Of a DNA stretch of 64,000 nucleotides, positions 1-10,519 are shown one piece after another; the stretch's first letter is position 1, and each line of letters starts with the position of its first letter. This DNA is from Isoetes taiwanensis. Its lineage: Eukaryota; Streptophyta; Lycopodiopsida; Isoetales; Isoetaceae. Where the stretch lies: the NCBI GenBank assembly GCA_021234155.1, contig JAJEKV010000090.1, forward strand, positions 2,288,479 through 2,352,478. Direction: 5' to 3'. The position numbers were made by a program, and so were the translations under genes. The notes under the pieces are model-generated. The model was not told the origin of the DNA, ran no database searches, and was given only the letters and a program-made list of their open reading frames with translations.

Positions 1-915
1 GTCTTGTACAATTTGACAAGTACAACAGACAACCAACTAATTCTTGGTATGGGATATGTTCCAATTCTGACCTTTCAACCTTGATCTGATCATGTATATT
101 GGAAGAAAGCTTATTCCCAGGAATGGGGTTTTAACCACTTTGCATTCTTCCATATTGAATCTCTTAAGAATGCCTGCAATATTTTGACCTTGAGTTAATG
201 TTATAACCTTTTTGTCTCGATCTCTAAAAACCTCAATACCTAAGAATTTTTTCAGTTCCCCTAGATCAGTCATCTTGAAACGGTTCTTGAGAATAGTTTT
301 ACATTTTTGTAGCACTTCAAGATTGCTACTGACCATAACATTGTCATCTACATACAGGGCAATGTAACAAACTTCATCTCCATCATCCTTTAGTTTCAAA
401 AACCCTTGTTCTTTTAAATATGAATCCATGCAAATATACCATTGTCTTGGCGACTGTTTTAACCCATAGACAGCTTTCTTAAGCTTCCATACTTTTGCTT
501 TCCCTTGCTCAAAACCAGGGGGTTGCATCATAAAAATATCTTCTTCTAAGTCTGCATTTAAGAAGGCAGTGGATACATCCATGTGATGTACTTCATAATT
601 CTTTGCATTTGCTATAGCCAACAACATTCTTATACTTGTTAATTTGACTATAGGAGAGAAGGTTTCCTCATAGTCAATTCCTTTCCTTTGTGTGTATCCC
701 TGTGCTACAAGACGAGCTTTATGCTTTACTGAGTTAGGCTGAACCCCTTGTTTTATCTTAAATATCCATTTGCATCCTACTGCATGTCTTCCTTCTGGTA
801 AATCCACAAGATCATATGTCTCTGTTCTTTTAAAAGCTTCTAGCTCATCATTCATAGCAGCTTTCCATTTTCTTTTATCATTACTATTTATTGCCTCTTT
901 ATATGTCTCTTCCAA
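1..915 (-). pseudogene. Copia A reverse transcriptase (partial, frameshifted)
   Basis: The open frame 915-37 encodes the Copia RT domain. The segment W-x-A-A-M-N-D-E-L is followed by K-A-R-L-V-A-Q-G, the D-V-S-T-A-F-L-N-A block, V-Y-G-L-K-Q-S-P-R-Q-W and the catalytic Y-V-D-D box. The frame is lost at about 90-100. A different frame then continues the conserved P-Y-Q-E-L-V-G-C-L-x-Y-L block to base 1, so homology extends past the left edge. At about 912 the join to the integrase region is also out of frame by one base. These are single-nucleotide changes, which could be old mutations or indel errors in the assembly. Confidence 0.9.
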
Positions 916-2128
916 ATATTTCAGGATTTACATTAGCTTCTTGTTGAAGAATCTGAGTAGCTGTTCTCCTACCAGATTTTTGTTGAGCCACTTCTTTCTC
1001 AGGAACATTAGCAGTTATATTTGGTTCAGCTGCAAAACTGACCTGTTTGGTATTAATTTTGTCACTCTCCATTTCATCATCATCAACAACGATGTCATCC
1101 AACTTCTGGACCTCTTTTACTTTAGGATTAACAGAAAAGAATTTAATGTTCTTGTAGCATTGAGATTCATCAAAAATGACATCCCTGCTAATTAAGATTT
1201 TTTTCCTTTGTAGATCAAACAGCCTATATGCTTTAGATTCTTGATCATAGCCTACAAGAAAGGCTATTCTGGATCTATCATCCAACTTGAGTCTTTGTTG
1301 CTTTGGCACATGCACAAAGCTCAAACAACCAAAAGCCCTTAACTTTCCATAATTTGGTTTGACTCCAGACCACAGTTCATTTGGAGTCAAACCTTGGAGT
1401 CCTTTGTTTGGTAGCATATTCTGAACTTTCACTGCTGTCATTACTGCTTCTTCCCATAAATAATTAGGTAACCCTGTGTGTTTAATCATGGCCCGAACAG
1501 CATTCAAGATGGTTCTGTTTTTTCGCTCAGTAATTCCATTGGTTTGAGGTGAGTAAGTGCATGTAAATTGTCTTTTAACTCCTCTGGCTTTGCAAAAATT
1601 GATGAACTCAGTTGACATAAACTCTCCACCACGGTCAGACCTGATGCATTTTATTTTCTTCCCTGTTTCCAATTCCACCTCTGCAGCAAAATGTTTGTAA
1701 GCCTCAAAGGCTTGATCTTTAGTTCTAAGACACATACATGTAGTCTTTCTACTAAAGTCATCAATAAAGGTAATAAAGTACCTTTTTCCTGATATTCCTC
1801 CGACATTAAGTGGACCACAAAGATCAGTGTGCACTAATTCCAACACCCTTTTAGTTTTCCTCTTTGCTCTTTTGAAAGGCAGCCTTGCATGTTTTCCTAA
1901 CATGCAACCTAGGCAAATTCTTGGTCCTTCAGCTTCAGCTTTTGCTTTAATTATTTTTCCTTTGATCAAGGTGTCTATAGTGCTGTGATTAACATGACAT
2001 AACCTTTGATGCCAAGTATCTATGTCAGGAATCATAACAGAGTTAACACAAGGCACACAATTTCTGTTCAGTGCAAACAAGTTACCAATTCTTTTTCCCA
2101 GGAACTTAATTTCATTATTGAAAAACAC
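899..2128 (-). pseudogene. Copia A GAG-pre-integrase and integrase
   Basis: About 409 residues. The N-terminal part holds the HHCC zinc region (H-Q-R-L-C-H-V-N-H, then C-L-G-C). The rve core follows with H-T-D-L-C-G-P (first catalytic Asp), R-S-D-R-G-G-E-F (second Asp) and Y-S-P-Q-T-N-G-I-T-E-R-K-N (catalytic Glu). The C-terminal segment has the Copia K-A-Y-R-L-F-D motif. All three catalytic acidic residues are present. The frame is displaced from the protease part at about 2129 and from RT at about 912. Confidence 0.9.
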
Positions 2129-2129
2129 T

Positions 2130-2752
2130 TTACATCAGGTCATGCTTGTCAAAGACAATAACATATCCCATGTCTACCAGCTGAGCTACAGAAATTAAAT
2201 TTCTGACTAGAGAGGGCACACACAAAACATCCTTCAAGTTTACTACTTTCCCTTGAAGATCAAACAGTTCTAACATCCCTATACATTGTACTTCTTGTAA
2301 CTTTCCATTTCCCAGCTTGATGTGCTTAATTTTCCCTTCTTTTCCCTCCTTGAAAAACTTGGCTGAGCTGGTCACGGATTTTTCTGCTCCACTATCTAGT
2401 ATTAGCATTTCATCACTATTGTTAGAACCTTCTTTTGAAACAACCAAAATATTATGATTTCTTACCTCTGCATCTTCCTCTTCTTCACTGGATTCTTCTT
2501 CAATATCCTGCACCAAGTTTATGGCAGACCTTTGACCATTAAAGCTTTTTCCTCGACCTCTAGGGTTTCTTCCTCCGCCGACCTGCCTTATTCATTTTAT
2601 CGCTTGAACACCGCTGCAAAATGGCCTTTGCCTCCAACAATTAAAACATTCAACCTCCTTTAACTTAGGACAATTTGCCTTTAAGTGACCTTTTAGATTT
2701 ACAATGAAAGCAAGGACCTATGTCGGTCTTTATCCTTTGAACTTTTGCCTCA
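2130..2752 (-). pseudogene. Copia A zinc knuckles and aspartic protease
   Basis: The open frame 2516-2130 carries the protease active site L-D-S-G-A-E-K-S-V and downstream L-K-D-V-L-C-V-P-S-L-V-R-N-L-I-S-V, the usual link to the GAG-pre-integrase domain. Between about 2560 and 2740 the minus strand still shows a decayed pair of CCHC knuckles (G-H-L-K-A-N-C-P, then C-F-N-C-W), but without a continuous frame. An in-frame TAA just before 2129 separates this part from integrase. Confidence 0.8.
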
Positions 2753-2927
2753 GAACTTGGCTTTTTCCTTTCCATGCATAAAGCACTTCAACATTATCTT
2801 CAGATCATCCTCATACATTACCTTATTTTGTTCAAATTGCTCGGATCATTTCTTCTCGCAGATTCCCTTGTCTTGGCCACATTCCTTATCGAGTTGACAA
2901 TTGCTTATTCCCTTCAACAGCCCTTTG

Positions 2928-3458
2928 CTACATGCAAGCAATTTCTGATGTTCTTAGTAAGCAAGACTCCCCGCCCCCTAAATCAAGAACAATATTATCA
3001 AATTTAGAGAAAAACTTGGGTAAATCATCACCTTCTTTAACCCTTAGCATCCTAAGAGCCTTATCAAGAACATCAATTTGGGATGAGGACTTTTCCTCAT
3101 AGTTCTTAAGTAAGAACTTCCAAATGTCACTAGGAGACTTTCCCCTTATTTTCAGCAAAATTGAAGCTCCAACTTTGCCGGTCAATGCCATAAGCTTCTC
3201 AAGCTTAACAACATCATCTTTTCCACTTGCTTCATCTTTTCCACGCTTACCCCGACTTCATCTTTTCTCCGTGAGGAACTGGTCCTTCTTCCCCGCAACT
3301 ACGGTTGCATCTCCACTTGAATTAGTTCCCTGAACTAATTCGCAGAGGCCCTCATTTTCTAGAACATTTTTGATTTGTTCCTTCCAAATCTGAAAGCCTG
3401 GCCCTCCTTCATACACAGTAATCGAATTTAGCAACCCTGCTCCAAACCTGCTTGACAT
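2928..3458 (-). pseudogene. Copia A gag (capsid region), broken
   Basis: The ATG at 3458-3456 opens a frame starting M-S-S-R-F-G-A-G-L-L-N-S-I, followed by F-Q-I-W-K, as in plant Copia gag (UBN2/retrotran_gag). Its stop is at 3258. A second frame (3191-2928) continues with W-K-F-L-L-K-N-Y-E-E-K-S-S-S-Q-I-D-V-L and L-P-K-F-F-S-K-F-D. A frameshift or small rearrangement lies at 3190-3260. The start codon sits only a base or so from the primer binding site, so the leader is essentially absent. Confidence 0.82.
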
Positions 3459-3459
3459 G

Positions 3460-3471
3460 GCTCTGATACCA
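3460..3471 (-). promoter_or_regulatory. Primer binding site for initiator tRNA-Met
   Basis: The minus strand reads TGGTATCAGAGC one base inside the LTR edge. This is the standard plant Copia PBS complementary to the 3' end of tRNA-iMet. It fixes the LTR boundary at 3473 and the orientation of the element. Confidence 0.92.
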
Positions 3472-3472
3472 C

Positions 3473-3887
3473 TGTTAGAATCACAGTATTCTACCTTTCA
3501 ATCACAGAAGAAGTGCAAGCAAATTACTAATGTGTGTTATAGTTTCCCTAGACAATACTCTTTTGGTCTTCAACACACAATGGTATTTATTGACTATTAC
3601 ACGAAATCATATGAAACACTGTTCATTTGATATTAAGCAAAACATTGTAGCAATGGTTTCTTTCGACAGCACTGGCATCGAATTATACACAATTCGATCC
3701 TCTCCGGCACCCCAGAACTTCCTCACATGTATTCCTTCATCTGTCTATATACACGTCTTGCAGAATCCGATCGGCAAGGCTAGGCCATCGGCATTCTAAA
3801 TCAGTCGAGCTAATCTTCATTATCCCACATGCATTTCTTCACGAATACGACCATGCTCATTCAATATTATTATGTTAATGTTAACCA
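3473..3887 (-). repeat. 5' LTR of Copia A
   Basis: The inner edge is set by TGTTAGAA (plus strand, LTR end TTCTAACA on the minus strand) next to the PBS. The outer edge is placed near 3887, where the minus strand begins TGGTTAAC. A second similar word (GTTAACCATTA) lies about 20 bp further out, so the edge is uncertain by that much. Length is about 415 bp. Without the other LTR the boundary cannot be confirmed. Confidence 0.65.
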
Positions 3888-5339
3888 TTAAGCAAGTTAA
3901 CCATTAACCACTTCAAATATTTAACTTCCATGCTAGGTCCAACCACGAATACAACTATTTACCCATGTACATCCTTTGATTCTTAGGCTTGGTATCCTGT
4001 TCTCATATTAATGCAATCATGACTAGATTGATCCTGCACTTCATACTTAGCTCAATTTGCTAACTTTCAACTTTGACTATTCCATGACAGCATGCATACT
4101 GTATTTCAAGCTCTGTCTTCATAGAAGTAACATGAACATATCCAACAGTGACACCCTTAGCAATTGTCTTAGTCGTATCCAACAAATATTTAAGGAGACA
4201 AATTAAGAACCACCACCTCTAAGTCATCTATTTTTGAAAGCTTTAGGTGTGACTATTAGTTATAATAGAATGCAACATCAGCTCAAGGTTAGAACTCCCT
4301 TTCAATGCCAAGATGCCTAAAGAGATTGTCATTTAGTATGCATCTGCCACCAGAGTATACCATAAGAAGACCTTGAAGCATCCCTTTAAATTCCTTGCCT
4401 GACTTTCCAAGTTAAGATCACTAATAATCTCCCCAAAAGATAGTATCTAGCTCAAAATGATGGAAACGATCCCAACAATCTCTTTATTTATTCTGTTATT
4501 GCATTCCACGAGATCACATGTACCTTCCAAATGGTTTATCAAAAGATCTAAGCAAATGTAAGCTTACATTAAAATTGGCAGAGAATCAGATTTAACTAGT
4601 AGCTAACATATCCATTGTATAGAAATGATGACATATAGCCTTTAGATGATGTAAATTTGATTTTGTAGCTAAAATTAGATGGTTGTGGGAACATGAAAAT
4701 TGTGATTCAATAAGTAATATCATAAGAGGATGTTTCTTTGCAACTGCCTGTACAGGCTTTTCTCCAACATTTTAGGACTTTGAGCAACCCTACAGAGGAA
4801 CACAATATGATTCAGAACAAAAAACCCAATAAAATCCCATTTTAGTTTTGTGGATTGAGTTCCTCCCAATGTATTAAATAGATGACTCATCTAAGCTAAT
4901 GATGGAAGGACGACTTAGAACCCATCTCTATTAGCCCGATTTTGCAGCTTTCCTGTGCTTTGTGGTAAGCCTAGACATGAAAATGGCCATTTTCCATTGC
5001 CATAGCGAATTGGGCTTTGCCGATATGGCACAGCCAGACCTGAGAGTTTTTGGATGCTTTTCGATAGCATCTACCTTCATCTTGATTTGTCTTTTTCAAT
5101 TTCTTTTTGTTTTCTTGTTCGAATCTTGTTTCACTTTAAAAAGTTAGATAAATTTTGTGGGTTGTTATGTTACATGACACACACACCAACACACAGCACG
5201 CGCATGCATGCGCACACACTCACTCCAAATAAAAGGGTGAGAGAGGTGAGACAAAAGAAGACAACAATATCATCATCATTTAATGCCTTTCTGATAATAA
5301 TATGCATAAACATGTGGTGTATATGGGTAACATTAGAAA
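3888..5339. other. AT-rich intergenic stretch, no gene seen
   Basis: No open frame with recognisable homology was found. The only local structure is a CA-rich low-complexity run at about 5177-5223. The stretch separates the Copia element from the 3' end of the GPAT gene and would contain the GPAT 3' UTR, whose end I cannot place. Confidence 0.5.
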
Positions 5340-6967
5340 TTATATGGGTTTTGAACCCATCCTTAGGGGCACAGAGCCATCACTTCCTGTCAACACCCTG
5401 TACTTATCTTTGCGGGTGAACTGAGTGCATTCAAATGATAAACAATCGGCAAGAACCCGCTGCACATAATTAGCCACTTCCACTGCCGATCTACCTCCTT
5501 TTATACTAAACTCCAATGGTAATTTCTCAAGGAAGGTCACTTCATAACTAGGAAAGGGATTCATGAAAACAAAGAAGGGGTCCAATCCCTTCCAACCTCT
5601 AGCCGTTGTGCCATGGAACATGCTTAATTTGATTGAAGTAGCAACTGGAATTATATTATCACTCAATTCTGCAAAAAGAGCACTAAATCTCAATAGGAAG
5701 GGTTCTCTACATGTAGTGCCTTCGGGACATATGCATACATTATTTTCTTTCAATAGTGTCTTTATAATTATTGAATCTTTCTCTCTATTTCTCGAAAGAG
5801 GGAATGTTTTTATTGGAGATAGTATCTCTGACACTTTGCTAATGCTATACGTCAAACCAGTCACTTGCAACCCACAAGCAGCAGAGACCATTATTGGATC
5901 TACTAGGGTTCTATGAGTACACACAAACAATATCCCTTTCTCCATTGCATTCGGTCTAATCCCTCTAATGCTCAACTTCACCCCTATTAGTTTATAGAAA
6001 ATAGGCACATATTTTGGAGGAACTAGAAGAGCTGTGAGGATCCTAAAGAGTGCCAACAAGAAACCTATAGGCAGCCAAAGAAATATAATGAAGGCCACCA
6101 TTGGAGTTGGTTTGTGCACTAATCGCCCATCGTGGAAGATGATACGACTCACCAAGCGTTCCGGCTGGACGGTAGTTGTATGTGTTGGGGGGACATTATA
6201 TGCCTCCTGAAACCCAAAACGAAACAAATTAGAAAAGTCCATGTTCACGGTTTACAACATCCAACAAGAACTACCTTGCAAAGAGACATGAACGGATGGT
6301 TTTCCAACACGTCTAATCCTAATGCTAAATCTGGAACATTGGTTCCAAATTCCTTTACCAAGGCATTTCTTCTATGAAACCCTACCATCACACCAGGATT
6401 TGGAAGAATAAATCCAGTAGCATATCCATTCTTTGTGACTTGAATCTCACTACCAATCACTTTGTCAGCTCCCAAGCAAGTAATGGCAAAATGCTCGACT
6501 AATACACGAGGATTGCTTGTCACTATGTAGCGCCCTTTGCACGAGGAGAACACCCTCCATGTCGAACTCCTAACATCTTCTGAGAAGAACTTTGGAAGCA
6601 CGGCACGAGCTACAAGCTCAATATCACGCATTCTTTGACCAGCAAAGGCAAAAAATACCAGCATCTTTATTTTAATTTCCTTGCCCACTACATATGACAA
6701 AATGCATGCAAATGGGTAAATCAACATAAAAAGCAATCCCCTTAACAGGCTTCCACCTTCTAGGGCCACCAACATTAAGTATGGAAATGGGCTTTTATTC
6801 TTCATCAAGCTTCCTTCTAGTTCAGCCACTATTGTTTGGTCTTGGCGTCCTAGAAGAGCGCATCGGTCTATAATATCAAAATGGGCTGGTTTGGCCATGC
6901 TTGAAAAGCAAGAGAATAAAATATACAAAGAACAAAGGAGTAATATAGATTTTGAAAAAGGGTGCAC
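5340..6967 (-). CDS. Glycerol-3-phosphate acyltransferase, plant sn-2 GPAT family
   Basis: Two exons, 6967-6275 and 6206-5340, give about 519 residues, the usual length for land-plant GPATs. They transfer acyl groups from acyl-CoA to glycerol-3-phosphate at the ER for cutin, suberin or related lipids. Exon 1 is the HAD-like N-terminal domain (F-P-Y-L-M-L-V-A-L-E-G-G-S). Its nucleophile motif is V-A-E-L-E-G-S rather than D-x-D-G, so phosphatase activity is probably lost, as in GPAT1-3/5/7-type proteins. Exon 2 has the acyltransferase blocks: H-R-T-L-V-D (HX4D, His about 329), the P-E-G-T-T-C-R-E-P block near 392 and L-R-F-S-A-L-F-A-E-L. A hydrophobic segment follows F-H-D-G-R-L-V. The first ATG adds a hydrophobic 23-residue leader. 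The second (6898, M-A-K-P) is a possible alternative start. No frame damage is seen. Confidence 0.93.
6207..6274 (-). other. GPAT intron (68 bp, phase 0)
   Basis: On the minus strand the intron begins GTAGTTCTTG after the S-L-C-K codons and ends in a pyrimidine-rich TTTCAG before E-A-Y-N. Removing it joins the two halves in phase. The joined S-L-C-K-E-A-Y matches the family's S-I-C-K-E-[AG]-Y segment. Confidence 0.9.
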
Positions 6968-7627
6968 TTTGAATGATAAATTTCTGGGTACCTACCCATG
7001 CATCCAAAATGTGCGCTTTTCCTAAATATCCTCTACTACTCCGCATTTTCTTATGTTTCAACAGTCCAAACACTTTTTTATTCCACGAAGCTAAAATCTC
7101 AAGTTTTCAAGCTTTGAACTGCCAGAAACAACATATCGAGTATCCTCCCTTCATTTCCAGCATGTGTAGAATTAAGTCCTGAATAGCCACTAGTAGCAGA
7201 AAAAAAAGGGGAAATTTTCAAGGGAACCAAACATTCATTTGAACTAGATCTTTGACCGAAAATCCGTTTTAAGCTTCGATAAGACCAAGCAGACTTGCCT
7301 GCCTTCATGGATTTGATATATGTCTAACCATATTTACATTCTAATCCCATACATCAAATCTACACCAAATATGTGTCTCGCATTGAAGTCAAGTGCACAT
7401 TCCACCACATAAATCTTACTGGTCATTCAAGACACTTTCACATCATACCAAAATTGTAACAGGAATGCTTGCTTTTGCCAAGTTTGCCTTACAGCCTAAA
7501 CAACTATCCATCTCCGAGAAAATGAACTTGCATAACTACCTTGTAGCCTTGTGTCTCTGTTTTGCAAAAACTGCAGCGATACCTTTCACAAAAGTGCCTC
7601 TCGTTCTCTACACTTTTACCTATAATC
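6968..7627. other. Intergenic: GPAT promoter and 5' UTR side, SET/TPR 3' side
   Basis: Both genes lie on the minus strand, so this 660-bp stretch holds the GPAT upstream region and the end of the SET/TPR transcript. No coding signal was recognised. One MYB-type AC element word is listed separately. Confidence 0.5.
6990..6996 (+). promoter_or_regulatory. Possible AC-I (MYB) element upstream of GPAT
   Basis: ACCTACC matches the AC-I element bound by R2R3-MYB factors of phenylpropanoid and surface-lipid genes. It lies 23 bp above the longer GPAT start and about 92 bp above the shorter one, so it may fall in the 5' UTR. A 7-bp word can occur by chance. Confidence 0.25.
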
Positions 7628-9874
7628 CTATGATCTAGCAGAGAAGAGTTTCAGCCTTGAGTATCTAAAAACCATATTCTTCACCACAGCCGGTTCTTGC
7701 ACGCCATATAAGGAGGCATGAATCTTAGTTGCCAAATTAAGAATTGGAGCACAACCTCCCTTCGGTTCTTCTTCCCCAAAAAACATCATTGCCAGAGCTC
7801 CTATCCTTGACACAAGCCCGAGTGTGCAGATGTGGCCTGGGACAGTAGCTTGCAATGCCTGTGCAATTTTCATTCCGGATGTTAGCTTCTTCAGGGATTC
7901 TTGAAGGACCTCTAGAGACTGAAATGCTGCAAAATAAGAGGAGGCATATGATGCTTTAATCCATTGTTTCTCCTCTTCTTTGAGGCTATTAAGAGATTCA
8001 ACAGCTTCCTCAACATGAAGAGCAAAGCGCCCAAACTCTGTATAAAATGGGAGCTCAGACTCATACTCACTTGGACAGCCTATGTGTGCTGCCAATGCAG
8101 ATTCATGCAATGCATTGTCGGCGAACGCAAATTGGCCATGACATATTGGAAGCTGTTTCTGAATAGACTGTTCGAACATGCACCTCTTGCAGCTACAAGT
8201 AAAGCCCCAGTTGTCACATGAAAGTTGGCGACATTTTACGGGCCGTAAAACTTCAAAATATGGAGCAGTGATTGGTTCCCCTGCCTGGATATTCCTACCA
8301 GCATGAACAAATAAAGTTTTTCCAACCAAAAGCCAGGATGCATTTGGCAGACATGAGTGCCTGATAAAAGAAGCAAATACCCAAAGTCCAGATGCACTTT
8401 CATTCCCAAATGCATGGCGTTTTACAACCCTGCGAACAATTTTCTTATCAACTGATGGCTTTGCAATATGTTCATTGTTGTCAACAATTTTTGAAATGTA
8501 TGAAAACCAATTGTTGTTTGGTTTATATAGCTCCGTTGAAGGCACCATGACAGGTTTTTCCTCCCATGCGCTATCTAAGTAAGTGATCTGGTCCAGTGCC
8601 CTGGAAGAATTATTGAGCACAGAAACAATCTCATCACCAAGGTCATGCTTTGAGTGGGGCAAAGAGCTGTGAAAGCCAAGAAAAGAAAGAGTAGGCCTTA
8701 ATCCACCACGGCCAATGGCCAAAGGATTGTTTACCAATAGCAATTCTCCAACCTTCACATTTCTTGTAGCAAATAATGCAAGGCCATTCCCATCCTTACC
8801 AGCACGGATAGAAACAGGCCCTATATAATCGCTGCATTCAGGTGCTTCTGATGTATTGTGCTGCAAATAACTGGCTAACTGATAAACCCCCATAGTGCTT
8901 TGGTTTATAGCAATGGCGCATTTGTGCATCATTTCCTTAACATCTTTAGCATCAGGAGCACTGTCACGAGCATGCTCAAGTGTGCTCTGCGCTTTGTCAT
9001 ATTCCTGCAAGGCATACAAAGCCCGAGCTTTCCTAAAGAGACTTTTAACATGGGTAGCATCAAACTTTAGACCATGACAAGCATCTGCAAGTGCTCTCAC
9101 ATAGTCATGCAACTTCATCCAGGCCTCTGATCTATTAGAAAATGCCTGCATGACAAGTTCTTTGGATTCTGATGTGCCCTTATAAGCATCAATGCATTTG
9201 GTATAGGCATCGATGGCACCCTTCCAGTCATTCTTACCAAACAAACGATTGCCCTCAGCCTTTAACTTCTCAAGCACAGGATCCCCCTTTTGGGGCGCAA
9301 CACGCTCAAGGAACTGGATGTTTGCAAAATTATTCACTCTCACAACAAGCTTCTTATCTGCCCGTTTATAAAAGGGTTCTTTAATGGCAATATTCTGCCC
9401 CTTGGGAAATCTCTTTTGAATTTCTTCTAGAGAACTAAGAGGGACACCATAAATTACCACCCGAACTGCCTTGCCAGACTCATCTTCCAGAACAGTAAAA
9501 ACACCCTTAATCTGAAAAGCAGAAACACAAAGGGTTCCATACAAAACCTTACCTCCATGACGGCGGCCCTCTTGCAAATCCCCAATGGTGATGGGTGATA
9601 AATCGGACAGAGGGCCCGAATCACGACCTTTAGCAGATTCACAAAAAGAAATAGCCTTGAGACCCTTTGATATACAAACTTTAGCCTGTTGCATGGCGTG
9701 TTCATGATCCCTAATCAGTTCGGATTTATCAGGGGGCGCAGGCTTGCTTTGTTTGCCGCGTTTACGGGAGACAGAATGGCGAAAGACCCAATCCCCAAAA
9801 CCAGCAACTCCAGCGAAGCATTCATCGTCGGAATCCGGTTCGTATTGATAATCCTCCCCGCTGCTATCCGTCAT
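7628..9874 (-). CDS. SET-domain protein with TPR repeats (SMYD-like protein lysine methyltransferase family)
   Basis: One uninterrupted 748-residue frame. Residues 1-60 are acidic then basic and probably disordered. Residues about 90-190 form a beta-rich segment (G-V-F-T-V-L-E-D-E-S-G-K). TPR-like helices occupy about 197-320 (A-E-G-N-R-L-F, then F-S-N-R-S-E-A-W, then R-K-A-R-A-L-Y). The SET region spans about 353-540, starting G-K-D-G-N-G-L-A-L-F-A-T, with R-H-S-C-L-P-N at 505-511 where active enzymes usually have N-H-S-C-x-P-N. Cys residues at 548, 553, 560, 562 and 565 form a post-SET zinc cluster (C-S-C-K-R-C). Family members methylate lysines on histones or other proteins using S-adenosylmethionine. 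The Arg for Asn change at 505 removes a usual cofactor contact, so catalysis is uncertain. The start is the first ATG, preceded by stops. The target is unknown. Confidence 0.9.
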   Translation of the reverse strand: MTDSSGEDYQYEPDSDDECFAGVAGFGDWVFRHSVSRKRGKQSKPAPPDKSELIRDHEHAMQQAKVCISKGLKAISFCESAKGRDSGPLSDLSPITIGDLQEGRRHGGKVLYGTLCVSAFQIKGVFTVLEDESGKAVRVVIYGVPLSSLEEIQKRFPKGQNIAIKEPFYKRADKKLVVRVNNFANIQFLERVAPQKGDPVLEKLKAEGNRLFGKNDWKGAIDAYTKCIDAYKGTSESKELVMQAFSNRSEAWMKLHDYVRALADACHGLKFDATHVKSLFRKARALYALQEYDKAQSTLEHARDSAPDAKDVKEMMHKCAIAINQSTMGVYQLASYLQHNTSEAPECSDYIGPVSIRAGKDGNGLALFATRNVKVGELLLVNNPLAIGRGGLRPTLSFLGFHSSLPHSKHDLGDEIVSVLNNSSRALDQITYLDSAWEEKPVMVPSTELYKPNNNWFSYISKIVDNNEHIAKPSVDKKIVRRVVKRHAFGNESASGLWVFASFIRHSCLPNASWLLVGKTLFVHAGRNIQAGEPITAPYFEVLRPVKCRQLSCDNWGFTCSCKRCMFEQSIQKQLPICHGQFAFADNALHESALAAHIGCPSEYESELPFYTEFGRFALHVEEAVESLNSLKEEEKQWIKASYASSYFAAFQSLEVLQESLKKLTSGMKIAQALQATVPGHICTLGLVSRIGALAMMFFGEEEPKGGCAPILNLATKIHASLYGVQEPAVVKNMVFRYSRLKLFSARS

Positions 9875-10196
9875 GGCTTGTTACAGCGGCGAAATGGCGC
9901 GTTGGTACTTTATGAGGTTTTTGGGAGGGAATTATGTATATCTGCTCCCTACGATTGCGTCTCTCTCTACATCTCGACCGTCCATACCATCTCAATTCCA
10001 CGTGGCGCCAGCTCGTTACGCTTACTTTAAATAATAACGTTATTAATCTTAACAGTTTATCATAAAATATCTTTCTGGACCTCTAGAATATATACCAGAT
10101 GAAATCATCCCTCGAGATGGTTGCTTTAAATTGCAATGCCTAATGTCACGGGTTCAACATCTCGTTGTGAAAGTTGCCATTATCATTATAAAGTTC

Positions 10197-10284
10197 GTGG
10201 AGGAAGAGCCCACTTCAGCCATGTACAGTGGTGAGGGCAGGTGGAGGAAGAGCCCACTTCAGCCATGTACAGTGGTGAGGGCAG
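10197..10284. repeat. Perfect 44-bp tandem duplication
   Basis: Two identical, directly adjacent copies (10197-10240 and 10241-10284) starting GTGGAGGAAGAGCCCACTTC. The absence of any difference suggests a recent event, or an assembly duplication. Confidence 0.95.
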
Positions 10285-10458
10285 GTCCCATATGGTTGTG
10301 TGTCCCATAAGTTTCGATTTCTCGTAAATATTAAAAATTGTATCTATCTATTTAAACAAGCTGTTGTGCACGGAGGGTTGCCTCTGGTGACCCGAGAGTG
10401 TGTTTGCGTGTTTTTTATTTGTCGTGTTGGATCTTCTTTGCTTAATATGGAGTATTTT

Positions 10459-10519
10459 GAATTCATTCATGGCCCAGAAATTCATACGACATAGGAATTC
10501 ATTCATGGCCCAGAAATTC
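10459..10519. repeat. 25-bp direct repeat, 11-bp spacer
   Basis: GAATTCATTCATGGCCCAGA plus five more bases occurs at 10459-10483 and again at 10495-10519. It is unrelated to the 44-bp duplication 175 bp away. Confidence 0.9.

Larger units (their letters stand above)
1..3887 (-). mobile_element. Copia (Ty1) LTR retrotransposon A, 5' part, runs off the left edge
   Basis: Reading leftward on the minus strand the order is LTR, primer binding site, gag, zinc knuckles, protease, integrase, reverse transcriptase. PR-IN-RT is the Ty1/Copia gene order. The RNase H part and the 3' LTR lie outside the window. The coding region is broken near 2129, near 912 and near 90-100, and the gag region between about 2520 and 2930 has no continuous frame, so this copy is dead. 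It is related to Copia B at 46-50 kb: both gag proteins start with a similar F-G-A-x-L-L-N-S-I segment and their LTRs share short blocks. Confidence 0.93.

Noticed and set aside
5563-5916. Plus-strand ORF of 117 codons within the GPAT gene
   Set aside because: It is the complement of GPAT exon 2, which has full family support.
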